64,000 bases of DNA, from positions 134,297-198,296 of the forward strand of contig CAJUAU010000001.1 in the NCBI GenBank assembly GCA_910584645.1. The letters are read 5' to 3'. The notes under the pieces were generated by a model that made no database searches, was not told the origin of the DNA, and saw nothing but the letters and a program-made list of their open reading frames with translations. Numbering within the stretch: the stretch's first letter is position 1; each line of letters starts with the position of its first letter. Position numbers and translations under genes: made by a program. This document shows, piece after piece, positions 25,156 to 33,609 of the stretch. This stretch comes from an uncultured Eubacterium sp. (GTDB taxonomy: Bacteria > Bacillota > Clostridia > Lachnospirales > Lachnospiraceae).

Positions 25156-28100
25156 ATGGCAGAGGTTAAACGGATTTACGTAGAAAAGAAGGAAGACTAT
25201 GCAGTTGCGGCAAAAGATCTGAAAAAAGAGATTAGGGAATATCTTGGTATCAAAGATCTGGAGCAGGTACGGGTTCTGAATCGCTATGATGTGGAGGGGA
25301 TCGGCGAGAGTACTTACAAGAAGGCACTTGCCACTGTATTTTCAGAGCCGCCGGTAGATTATGTCTATGAGAAAGGTTTTGAGAAAAAAGAGGAAGACCG
25401 GGTATTTTCTGTGGAGTATCTTCCGGGGCAGTTTGACCAGAGGGCAGATTCCGCAGAACAGTGTGTGAAGCTCCTGAACGAAAGCGAAGAGCCGGTGATC
25501 CGCTCTGCCACTACCTATATTCTGAGCGGTGGGATCAGTGATGAGGATTTTGTCCGCATAAAAGAGTACTGCATTAATCCAGTGGATTCCAGAGAGACGG
25601 ACGAGACAGTGCCGGACACGCTGGTGGCTGTTTTTGATGAACCTTCTGATGTGGCAGTATTTGATGGTTTCCAGGCTATGCCGGAGCCGGAGCTGAAAGC
25701 TCTTTATGATTCTCTTGGACTTGCCATGACTTTTAAGGATTTCCTTCATATACAGAATTATTTTAAAAATGAGGAGAAAAGGGATCCGAGCATGACGGAG
25801 ATCCGTGTGCTGGATACCTATTGGTCAGATCACTGCCGCCATACTACTTTTTTGACAGAATTGAAAAATATTAGATTTGAAGACGGCGATTACAGAGAGC
25901 CAATAGAGGCTGCCTATGAAATGTATAAAAGGGACCACGACAAGATCTACGAGGGAAGAAACGATAAATTTGTGTCCCTGATGGATATTGCCCTTATGGC
26001 GATGAAGAAGCTGCGGGCGGATGGAAAATTGGAAGATATGGAAGTTTCCGATGAAATCAATGCCTGTTCCATTGTGGTTCCTGTGGAGATCGATCACGGG
26101 GACGGAAGAGGACCGGTGGAAGAGGAATGGCTCGTATTTTTCAAAAATGAGACACACAATCATCCGACGGAGATCGAGCCCTTCGGTGGTGCGGCTACCT
26201 GCCTTGGCGGAGCGATCCGCGATCCGCTGTCAGGACGCGGATATGTGTATCAGGCAATGCGTGTGACAGGGGCGGCAGATCCTACCAAATCCCTGAAAGA
26301 GACGATGGAAGGAAAGCTGGCGCAGCGTAAGATCGTGACAGGGGCAGCCAGCGGTTATAGTTCTTACGGCAATCAGATTGGCCTGGCGACAGGTCTTGTA
26401 GACGAGATCTACCATCCGAATTATGTGGCAAAACGTCTTGAGATCGGTGCGGTTATGGGCGCCGCTCCAAGAAAAAATGTGATCCGTGAAAATTCTGACC
26501 CAGAGGATATCATTATACTGCTAGGCGGACGTACCGGACGGGATGGCTGTGGTGGAGCCACAGGTTCTTCCAAGGCGCACAACACTGAGTCCATTGACAC
26601 CTGCGGCGCTGAGGTACAGAAAGGAAATGCGCCGACGGAACGTAAGATCCAGAGGCTGTTCCGCCGCGAAGAAGTCAGCCGCCTGATCAAAAAATGTAAT
26701 GATTTTGGCGCCGGCGGCGTATCGGTAGCTATCGGAGAGCTGGCGGATGGTCTGACGGTGGATCTGGACAAGGTGCCGAAAAAATATGCCGGCCTTGACG
26801 GTACAGAGCTTGCGATCTCTGAGTCCCAGGAGCGTATGGCGATCGTGGTAGATCCCAAGGATGTAGATAAAATGCTTGCCTTTGCGGAGGAAGAGAACCT
26901 TGAGGCAGTACCGGTGGCAGTGGTGACGAAAGAACCGAGACTGGTGCTGAAATGGAGAGGCAAAGAGATCGTAAACATTTCCAGAGCTTTTCTGGATACC
27001 AACGGAGCGCATCAGGAGACGGATGTGACAGTAGAGACTCCGAAGAAAGCAGACAGTTATCTGGATCAAGTGAAGGTTTCCGGCAGCTTTTCAGAGACAT
27101 TTACAGAAAACCTGAAAGACTTAAACGTATGTTCCAAAAAGGGACTGGTGGAGATGTTTGACAGCTCCGTCGGAGCCTGCACAGTAGACATGCCTTATGG
27201 AGGTAAATACCAGCTGACACCTACCCAGACGATGATCGCCAAACTGCCTGTGCTGGATGGCACATGTGATACGGTGACCATGATGAGCTATGGAATGGAT
27301 CCTTATCTGATGAGCTGGAGTCCTTACCACGGAGCGGAGTATGCGGTGCTTACTTCTGTGGCAAAGATTGTAGCGGCTGGCGGTGATTTTACAAAGATCC
27401 GTTTCACGTTCCAGGAATATTTCAAGCGCATGACAGAGGACAGCAGGCGCTGGGGTGAGCCGATGGCGGCGCTTCTCGGTGCTTATGACGCCCAGATGAA
27501 GCTGGGACTTCCATCCATCGGCGGCAAGGACAGCATGTCAGGAACCTTTAATGATATCGATGTTCCCCCGACACTTTGTTCCTTTGCAGTAGATGTGGCA
27601 AAGATCTCCGATGTGGTGACGCCGGAATTAAAGGCGGCAGGAAATGTACTTGTGAAATTCCCGATCCGTAAGGACCGTTTTGACCTTCCGGATTATGAAT
27701 ATATTATGGACCTCTATGGAAAAGTGACCGGACTCATCCGCCAGGGTGTGGTGAGATCCGCTTATGCCCTCACAGGAAAGGGCACCGCTGAGGCGGCAGC
27801 CAAGATGGCATTTGGAAATAAGCTGGGAGTTCAGTTTGAGGCTTCCATAGCGATTGAGGATTATTTCAAGCCTGCATATGGTGATATCCTTGTGGAGATC
27901 TCCGCAGATGATCTTAAAAAAGTACAGGCTCTTGGCGCAGATTTTGTACAGATTGGTGAAGTGGTATCCCAGCCGGCATTTACCTATGGCTCTGAGAGTG
28001 TGTCCATGGAAGCTGCCATTGACGCATGGACCGGTACTCTGGAAAAGGTATTCCCAACCCGTTCCGGCGTAGAGGATGTGAAGATTGACACTGGATTATT

Positions 28101-28938
28101 TGATACGAAAGACATTTATGTCTGCCGCCACAAGGTGGCAAAGCCAAAGGTATTTGTACCAGTATTTCCGGGAACAAACTGCGAGTACGATACGATCCGC
28201 GCTTTTGAGCGGGCGGGAGCAGAAACCGAGAGTATTGTATTTAAAAATATGACAGAGCAGAATATCAAGGACAGTGTGGACGCCTTTGAGCGGGCGATCA
28301 GCCAGTCCCAGATCCTTATGTTCTCCGGCGGTTTCAGCGCCGGTGATGAACCAGATGGTTCCGCCAAATTCATCACTTCCGTATTCCGAAACGAGAGGAT
28401 CAAGGAAGCGGTACACCGTCTGCTGCAGGAAAGAGATGGACTTGTTCTTGGTATCTGTAATGGATTCCAGGCACTGATCAAGTTAGGCCTCGTTCCTTTC
28501 GGTGAGATCCACACCCAGAAAGAGGACTCCCCGACACTGACTACCAACAGCATTGGCAGGCATATTAGCAAATCCGTTTATCTGAAAGTGGTAACCAATA
28601 AATCTCCATGGCTTCAGAAGGCGGAGCTGGGCGGCGTGTACTCTGTACCGGCATCCCACGGAGAAGGCCGCTTTGTGGCAAACAAAGAGTGGATCGACAA
28701 ACTCTTTGCCAATGGCCAGGTAGCGACCCAGTACGTGGATGTAGACGGCAATCCGACCATGGACGAAGACTTCAACCCCAACGGTTCTTATTATGCCATC
28801 GAGGGAATCACCAGCCCGGATGGACGGGTACTTGGAAAAATGGCGCACTCCGAACGCCGTGGTGATGGAGTGGCTGTGAATATATTTGGAGAGCAGAACC
28901 AGCTGATCTTCGAGAGCGGCATCGAATACTTCCGTTAA
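25156..28938 (+). CDS. purL: Phosphoribosylformylglycinamidine synthase, single-chain
   Basis: Fourth step of purine synthesis: FGAR + glutamine + ATP to FGAM. At 1260 aa this is the single-chain (large) form. Order: N-terminal PurS-like part (about 1-150), linker (PSMTEIRVLDTYWSDHCRHT), two AIRS-like halves (FFKNETHNHPTEIEPFGGAA; GGKDSMSGTFND), and a C-terminal glutaminase. The glutaminase has the nucleophile Cys in LVLGICNGFQAL and the catalytic His in PASHGEGRF. The upstream 120 bp hold a hairpin GGGGTCAAAAGCC-TTTTGCCCC but no recognised purine riboswitch. Its last codons form one arm of a perfect 20-bp inverted repeat. Confidence 0.97.
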   Translation: MAEVKRIYVEKKEDYAVAAKDLKKEIREYLGIKDLEQVRVLNRYDVEGIGESTYKKALATVFSEPPVDYVYEKGFEKKEEDRVFSVEYLPGQFDQRADSAEQCVKLLNESEEPVIRSATTYILSGGISDEDFVRIKEYCINPVDSRETDETVPDTLVAVFDEPSDVAVFDGFQAMPEPELKALYDSLGLAMTFKDFLHIQNYFKNEEKRDPSMTEIRVLDTYWSDHCRHTTFLTELKNIRFEDGDYREPIEAAYEMYKRDHDKIYEGRNDKFVSLMDIALMAMKKLRADGKLEDMEVSDEINACSIVVPVEIDHGDGRGPVEEEWLVFFKNETHNHPTEIEPFGGAATCLGGAIRDPLSGRGYVYQAMRVTGAADPTKSLKETMEGKLAQRKIVTGAASGYSSYGNQIGLATGLVDEIYHPNYVAKRLEIGAVMGAAPRKNVIRENSDPEDIIILLGGRTGRDGCGGATGSSKAHNTESIDTCGAEVQKGNAPTERKIQRLFRREEVSRLIKKCNDFGAGGVSVAIGELADGLTVDLDKVPKKYAGLDGTELAISESQERMAIVVDPKDVDKMLAFAEEENLEAVPVAVVTKEPRLVLKWRGKEIVNISRAFLDTNGAHQETDVTVETPKKADSYLDQVKVSGSFSETFTENLKDLNVCSKKGLVEMFDSSVGACTVDMPYGGKYQLTPTQTMIAKLPVLDGTCDTVTMMSYGMDPYLMSWSPYHGAEYAVLTSVAKIVAAGGDFTKIRFTFQEYFKRMTEDSRRWGEPMAALLGAYDAQMKLGLPSIGGKDSMSGTFNDIDVPPTLCSFAVDVAKISDVVTPELKAAGNVLVKFPIRKDRFDLPDYEYIMDLYGKVTGLIRQGVVRSAYALTGKGTAEAAAKMAFGNKLGVQFEASIAIEDYFKPAYGDILVEISADDLKKVQALGADFVQIGEVVSQPAFTYGSESVSMEAAIDAWTGTLEKVFPTRSGVEDVKIDTGLFDTKDIYVCRHKVAKPKVFVPVFPGTNCEYDTIRAFERAGAETESIVFKNMTEQNIKDSVDAFERAISQSQILMFSGGFSAGDEPDGSAKFITSVFRNERIKEAVHRLLQERDGLVLGICNGFQALIKLGLVPFGEIHTQKEDSPTLTTNSIGRHISKSVYLKVVTNKSPWLQKAELGGVYSVPASHGEGRFVANKEWIDKLFANGQVATQYVDVDGNPTMDEDFNPNGSYYAIEGITSPDGRVLGKMAHSERRGDGVAVNIFGEQNQLIFESGIEYFR

Positions 28939-29079
28939 GCAACGAGCCGTGCAGAAAAGGACCGCCGGCACAGCTGTGCTTGCACAGTGCTGTGCCGGCA
29001 GGTCCTTTTCTATACGGCGACTGCCGCGATGACGAGGCCGCGGAGCGGACGAGGAATCAGGCTCGTTGCTTAACGGAAG
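28929..29079 (+). terminator. Nested inverted repeat at the purL 3' end
   Basis: CTTCCGTTAAGCAACGAGCC (28929-28948, including the purL stop) is repeated as an exact reverse complement at 29060-29079. Inside, AGAAAAGGACC-CCGGCACAGC (28953-28974) pairs with 28989-29011, ending in CCTTTTCT, and looks like the actual terminator. Confidence 0.75.
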
Positions 29080-29092
29080 GGAAGGAGATTAG

Positions 29093-29225
29093 TGAGAAAA
29101 ATCACGCTGAAGCGCTGATTTTTCTCACGGCTATTTGTTTCTGAGCGAAAGCAAATAGCTTTGTTCCGACACGAGAAACTTTTCGAGCTTTCTCGTGCGG
29201 TTCTTCGCGATATATCGCTCAGAAA
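29093..29225 (+). promoter_or_regulatory. Three consecutive hairpins with alternative pairing, leader of yjbQ
   Basis: H1: GTGAGAAAAATCA pairs perfectly with 29116-29128. H2: GCTATTTG (29130-29137) pairs with CAAATAGC (29152-29159). H3: CACGAGAAA (29170-29178) pairs with 29189-29197. The loop of H2, TTTCTGAGCGA (29138-29148), is also exactly complementary to TCGCTCAGAAA (29215-29225) just before the ribosome site, so H2 and an outer long-range pairing could compete or coexist. Confidence 0.6.
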
Positions 29226-29236
29226 TGAGGAATATT

Positions 29237-29641
29237 ATGACATTATTTAAACATGAGCTTCACATCAAAGAGCGCCAGACGATGGTGGACATCACACCGC
29301 AGATTCGTCAGGATATTGAAGAAAGCGGCATAAAGGATGGTATTGTGGTGGTATATTGTCCCCATACCACAGCGGGGATCACCATCAATGAAAATGCAGA
29401 TCCGGATGTGGTCCGGGACCTGATCTATGGATTTGAAAAAGTGTATCCCACCAGGGACGCGGAATACCGCCATTTTGAGGGGAATTCCCATGCCCATATG
29501 AAAGCCAGTACCATGGGGGCCTCCCAGACATTGATCCTGTCAGAAGGAAAGCCCATCCTCGGAATCTGGCAGGACGTGTATTTTTGTGAATTTGACGGAC
29601 CGAGAAACCGGAGTTTTTATGTAAAGGTGATGGAAGGATAA
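29237..29641 (+). CDS. YjbQ/UPF0047 family protein
   Basis: A 134-aa protein of the widespread YjbQ family, for some members of which thiamine-phosphate synthase side activity has been reported. Conserved blocks are VVYCPHTTAGITINENADPD, HAHMKASTMGAS and LGIWQDVYFCEFDGPRNR. These supply the His/Asp/Glu metal-binding pocket. ATG 29237 follows TGAGGA; the longer in-frame start at 29195 lies inside the hairpin leader. Spaced 7 bp from maf. Confidence 0.9.
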   Translation: MTLFKHELHIKERQTMVDITPQIRQDIEESGIKDGIVVVYCPHTTAGITINENADPDVVRDLIYGFEKVYPTRDAEYRHFEGNSHAHMKASTMGASQTLILSEGKPILGIWQDVYFCEFDGPRNRSFYVKVMEG

Positions 29642-29648
29642 ATGACTT

Positions 29649-30236
29649 ATGAAAAGATCGGTTATACTTGCCTCCGGATCCCCCAGGCGCCGGGAGCTTT
29701 TAGCAATGCTTTTTGATGAATTTGAGGTGATCGTCTCGGATTGTGAAGAGACTGTGGCCAGCCAGGATCCGGAAAAAGTGACAGAGGAACTTGCACTGCA
29801 GAAGGCAGAAGCGGTGGCGGGGAGTCTGTCTCTGCGCACGGATCCAGTACTTGTGATCGGGGCAGATACGGTTGTTAGTATTGAGGGGAAAATTCTTGGT
29901 AAACCAGCTGATCGGCACCAGGCAGCGGGTATGCTTCGTATGTTGAGCGGAAAAAGCCATAATGTGAGTACAGGAGTGGCATTAATCGGACTGGATGCCG
30001 GTGTACAAACCTGGAATAAAAGCTTTTCAGAGACTACGGTGGTGACAGTTGCCGAGTTGTCAGAAGAGGAGATCATGTCTTATATAAACACAAATGAGCC
30101 CTATGATAAGGCAGGGGCTTATGGCATACAGGGCATGTTCGGGAAGCATATTCAGGGGATCGGGGGAGATTATAACAACGTGGTAGGGCTTCCGGTGCAC
30201 CGGCTTTATCAGGAGCTGAAAGCCTACTTGAATTAA
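29649..30236 (+). CDS. maf: Maf family nucleotide pyrophosphatase
   Basis: House-cleaning enzyme that hydrolyses non-canonical or dTTP/UTP nucleotides to monophosphates. The 195-aa length is typical. Motifs are LASGSPRRRELL at the N-terminus, VIGADTVVSIEGKILGKP and MLSGKSHNVSTGVAL in the middle, and YDKAGAYGIQGMFGKHIQGI at the C-terminus. Not SOS-linked here. It ends 58 bp before the tRNA-Gly promoter. Confidence 0.95.
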   Translation: MKRSVILASGSPRRRELLAMLFDEFEVIVSDCEETVASQDPEKVTEELALQKAEAVAGSLSLRTDPVLVIGADTVVSIEGKILGKPADRHQAAGMLRMLSGKSHNVSTGVALIGLDAGVQTWNKSFSETTVVTVAELSEEEIMSYINTNEPYDKAGAYGIQGMFGKHIQGIGGDYNNVVGLPVHRLYQELKAYLN

Positions 30237-30293
30237 TGGACTTGTCGGTTCTTAGGTCACTCGAATAAATCTCAAACAAATTTGAAAAAAATG

Positions 30294-30322
30294 TTGACAA
30301 AAGAAAGGGTTCTGTGTATAAT
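30294..30322 (+). promoter_or_regulatory. Consensus promoter of tRNA-Gly
   Basis: TTGACA, 17 bp, TATAAT, 34 bp before the mature tRNA. Both boxes are perfect. Confidence 0.9.
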
Positions 30323-30356
30323 AGTTATTGTCGCTGGGAAATGAAGGTGACAATAA

Positions 30357-30429
30357 GCGCGAGTGGCTCAGTTGGTAGAGCACAACCTTGCCAAGGTTGG
30401 GGCCGCGGGTTCGAGTCCCGTCTCGCGCT
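30357..30429 (+). tRNA. tRNA-Gly (GCC)
   Basis: The acceptor stem GCGCGAG pairs with CTCGCGC. The D arm is GGCTCAGTTGGTAGAGC, the anticodon stem CAACC/GGTTG holds loop TTGCCAA with anticodon GCC, and the T arm is GCGGG-TTCGAGT-CCCGT. The discriminator is T and CCA is not encoded. Confidence 0.96.
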
Positions 30430-30609
30430 TTTTTTATTTGATAGGAAAGTTCTCGATTTGCGGAGCAAAAGAATGGCCGAAGGCAATTCTTTAGAGGTGC
30501 GCGGTTTTCAGTCGCACCTTTTTTATTTGATAGGAAAGTTCTCGATTTGCGGAGCAAAAGAATGGCCGAAGGCAATTCTTTAGAGGTGCGCGGTTTTCAG
30601 TCGCACCTT
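30430..30609 (+). repeat. Two tandem 89-bp terminator-bearing repeats
   Basis: Two nearly identical 89-bp units (GATAGG starts at 30440 and 30529). Each contains GGAAAGTTCTCGATTTGCGG, a GAATTGCC/GGCAATTC-type hairpin, and GGTGCG-CGGTTTTCAGT-CGCACC followed by six T. They terminate the tRNA transcript twice. A diverged copy lies at 22301-22375. Confidence 0.8.
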
Positions 30610-30691
30610 TTTTACTTTTTTGCGCGGAAAGCATAAGCCATGGCACCGTCCGCCAACGCGAGAAATTAGCAAAACGTGTTTCTCATCGTTT

Positions 30692-30730
30692 GCTGGAAAA
30701 CTTCTCCGATTGCGAAGTAAGTTTTCCAGC
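30692..30730 (-). terminator. Hairpin downstream of the YHYH gene
   Basis: GCTGGAAAACTT and AAGTTTTCCAGC form a perfect 12-bp stem 7 bp past the stop codon of the leftward gene. No clear T-run. Confidence 0.5.
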
Positions 30731-30736
30731 GAGTTC

Positions 30737-31171
30737 TCAGTAAGCGATATTTAGCTTTTTCAATAAAGTTTTATTTATCCTGCCGTTTATGGTCATTCCT
30801 TTTTTCTTCTGAAACTTACGGATTGCAGATTTTGTCTTAGAACCATAGGATCCATCTGCTTTTCCACATTTGTAACCGAGACGGTTCAATTTGTTTTGCA
30901 CTTTTTTTACCGTAGAAGTTTTATAAAACCTGGATTGTTTTTGGGCTGCTGGTTTTGCAGCGGCACTTGAATAGGGACAGATTCCACTCTTATGAAGATG
31001 GGCTGGGTGGCCGCCACAATGATAATGGTAGCTGCCTAAACCACTTGCATTCTTATTGTCATGGTGTCCGCCGGATCCATCGGTTCTTCCTGAGTGTGCA
31101 GATAGATTACTACAGGGGAAGAGCAGGCAGATACACAGGATTCCCAATACTATTTTTTTCATTGTCTTCAT
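30737..31171 (-). CDS. Secreted YHYH-domain protein with peptidoglycan-binding domain
   Basis: A 144-aa exported protein. A signal peptide covers residues 1-26. A His-rich segment (HSGRTDGSGGHHDNKN, then YHYHCGGHPAHLHKSGICPY) is the YHYH motif seen in small clostridial secreted proteins, probably metal-binding. A C-terminal PG_binding_1-like domain follows (KKVQNKLNRLGYKCGKADGS, AIRKFQKKKG). ATG 31171 follows GGAGG. A close paralogue lies at 56042-56446, so the pair brackets the tail-like island. Role unknown; wall attachment is inferred from the C-terminal domain. Confidence 0.8.
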   Translation of the reverse strand: MKTMKKIVLGILCICLLFPCSNLSAHSGRTDGSGGHHDNKNASGLGSYHYHCGGHPAHLHKSGICPYSSAAAKPAAQKQSRFYKTSTVKKVQNKLNRLGYKCGKADGSYGSKTKSAIRKFQKKKGMTINGRINKTLLKKLNIAY

Positions 31172-31408
31172 TTTCAGTTCCTCCTTATGTGTGAATGTAG
31201 TTGGCATTTGCGATGCAGCATATGCCGTTTTTTACGATTCTGGTACTTTAGCATGCAGGGAATAGATGTACAAATTTTACCTGCATACTGTAATTTATTG
31301 TAAATATTATAACATAAATGAATGGGAGCGGCAATAAGGAGGCAAAAATTTATCGGAATATTACTTTCTATCATTAAATTACGTCTGCATTTATACAGTT
31401 TCTATCTG

Positions 31409-33577
31409 TTATTTCCATCTTCCTGTGAACACAACTGTAACTACATCACCAGTAACCAATGATGTTCTATCTTTTTCGAGTGTCCAAGCTAATATTCTCC
31501 AAAATTTTTCTGAATCAACCACGTCTACACTTATTTGAACAAATGGATTGTTCGCTTCAATTCTGGTTATTCCGGCATTTATACATGGTATATTTACAAA
31601 TTTTTGTGGAAAATAAGTGTAACTTGATTCATTATGTATTCCTTTATATGCAAAACTGCCGCTTACATTTGAAAGGGAAATGGAGCTGGTGATTTTGCGT
31701 CTCCATTCAATTACTAATTTTCCTTCTGTGTATTTATATACATCGAATTTTCCAGAAACATTCGTTATGTCACCAGAAGTTGTATACGTATAATCATTTA
31801 GCTGACGACCGCAGGATACAGGGTTTCCATCTGAAAAATAGACGGGGGTAGTTGTGGAACCGGCAGATGTAGTTAGTTTTGTAGCAGACGAAGCATTACC
31901 GGATAAATTGGCGACGACAGTGGCGGTTGTCCCTGACTGTGTTAAAAAATAGTACCGACCGTTAGAGCCCATAGCAAGAGTGCCCGCATTTGTATTGCTC
32001 CAATGGAATCCAATGGAGGGGGCATATGGGAGGCTATTTTGTGCATTAGCTACAAGATTATTTTCCCTTATCTGGAGCGCAGAAGTCGAAAATCTGCCTG
32101 TCGTTGAAGAATTGTAACTCCCATATACAAGAGCTTGTCCCGCTACATTTGCTGAACCATCAAAGGATTTTCCGAAAATAGTGCGCGGTGTGGATAGCTT
32201 GGTGCTTTCCCCTGCGTCTCTCCATCCGGGGGTTCCGCTGGCATCGGTTTTCCATACCTTGTCAGCCTGACCATTACCAGACATTATATTTTGGGTTGAA
32301 TTTGTCAGTGCAGTGATCAGATCATTTAATATTTTACCCTGTTTTGCTGATAATGGTTTGTTTGTCGCAGTGGAAGTGAGGGAGTCAATGATATCCGCCA
32401 CATTCACTTTACTTGTGGTAATATTGTCTATCAATTCCCTGTTTGATTTTATATAAGCAACAATCTCGCTCAATTGATCGAGGGTCGTATCATCGCTGTC
32501 TGCCAGTGCATTTAACCTTGTTGTAAGCGCAGAGACCAAATTTCTAATATCATCATGGGAATCGTCAGCAGAGTTGTGGATCTGCAAATTGCTATCTGCA
32601 GATACCGCCCTATCATAAGCGTTTTTTACGGAGTTAGCAGTGGCGGCGGTAGAAACGGAATCACTCATTACACTGTCAGTAAGCTGGGTAACACCTTTTG
32701 AGGTTGTTGTTGCCTCATGCAATAATCTGCTGGGTATTTTTGTGTTTTCATCAAGACCGGGGACACCGCCTGCGGCATCTTTGTCTTCTGTCAGGACAAA
32801 ATGATGGGAGTCCAGTTTATTCTGTAGATCATTGGCTTTTTCTTCTGCGTGGCTGGCTGCGTTATTTGCGTTATCTACTGCTTCTTTCGTATCGCTCTGT
32901 CGTTTTGCCTCATTTGCAATACGGACTTCTTCTGCACTTTTTCGTTTTTCTTCCTCACTATTCCTATACGATTCAGCAGAAGAGCGGTTTTTTTCCATAA
33001 CCTCTCTCGTATTTTCATTACCTCTCCGGATAGTTTCATTGTTTGATCTATTTGTTTCGTTAAACTGCCTTTGATCTTCGTGTAATCTTACTTGTTCTTC
33101 CAGTGTATTCATCTCATCAATTTCATCTCTGGCAGTATTTATAAGCTGGGAAAGGGTACCTCCCTCGTCGGATTCTACCACGTTTACCTCATTAAATACT
33201 TCCTCTGGAATATATAGTATAAAGGAATCTGTGGATGCAATTTCATCTTCCTTATTTTCAGTTTCACCTTGAGCCCGGTTATAAATGCCGATATCAAGTC
33301 TGCATCTGCCAGGGCAGGATAATACATAGTTGTGTATATCTACATGTACCTGTCCCTTTTTACTATTTATGATCTCTGCTGAATAGAAGATAGGTTTCCC
33401 GTCTGTCCGTTTTCCACGGAGATATACAAATTCCGTTTCCTGCAGTTCGCGTTCCTGTCCATTATTGGTAATTGTTATGTATAAATCCCTTGTCAGTCTG
33501 TCATTTTGTCTGGCATTTATGACATTATGGGAAAGCTCCACCAGGTCAAGGGATAATTGCTGTGTTATTTTATTCAT
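31409..33577 (-). CDS. BppU-like baseplate/tail fibre protein
   Basis: A 722-aa structural protein at the distal end of the tail operon, probably the receptor-binding fibre. Residues 1-130 resemble the BppU N-terminal domain of lactococcal/clostridial siphophages (LDLVELSHNVINARQNDRLT). A long Asn/Glu/Arg-rich coiled coil follows (about 150-255). Then comes a tail-fibre repeat TTTSKGVTQLTDSVMSDSVS, an Ala/Asn-rich shaft, and a Gly/Ser/Thr-rich C-terminal head. GGAGG lies 6 bp before ATG. It is the last gene of the tail operon. Confidence 0.8.
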   Translation of the reverse strand: MNKITQQLSLDLVELSHNVINARQNDRLTRDLYITITNNGQERELQETEFVYLRGKRTDGKPIFYSAEIINSKKGQVHVDIHNYVLSCPGRCRLDIGIYNRAQGETENKEDEIASTDSFILYIPEEVFNEVNVVESDEGGTLSQLINTARDEIDEMNTLEEQVRLHEDQRQFNETNRSNNETIRRGNENTREVMEKNRSSAESYRNSEEEKRKSAEEVRIANEAKRQSDTKEAVDNANNAASHAEEKANDLQNKLDSHHFVLTEDKDAAGGVPGLDENTKIPSRLLHEATTTSKGVTQLTDSVMSDSVSTAATANSVKNAYDRAVSADSNLQIHNSADDSHDDIRNLVSALTTRLNALADSDDTTLDQLSEIVAYIKSNRELIDNITTSKVNVADIIDSLTSTATNKPLSAKQGKILNDLITALTNSTQNIMSGNGQADKVWKTDASGTPGWRDAGESTKLSTPRTIFGKSFDGSANVAGQALVYGSYNSSTTGRFSTSALQIRENNLVANAQNSLPYAPSIGFHWSNTNAGTLAMGSNGRYYFLTQSGTTATVVANLSGNASSATKLTTSAGSTTTPVYFSDGNPVSCGRQLNDYTYTTSGDITNVSGKFDVYKYTEGKLVIEWRRKITSSISLSNVSGSFAYKGIHNESSYTYFPQKFVNIPCINAGITRIEANNPFVQISVDVVDSEKFWRILAWTLEKDRTSLVTGDVVTVVFTGRWK

Positions 33578-33609
33578 ATAAGCCTCCTGTATTAATATGC
33601 AATTTTATG

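Noticed and set aside
30357..30429. tRNA-Gly as attachment site of the island
   Set aside because: No duplicated tRNA 3' end was seen near 55.9-56.5 kb, no integrase is present, and the YHYH gene and tandem repeats intervene.
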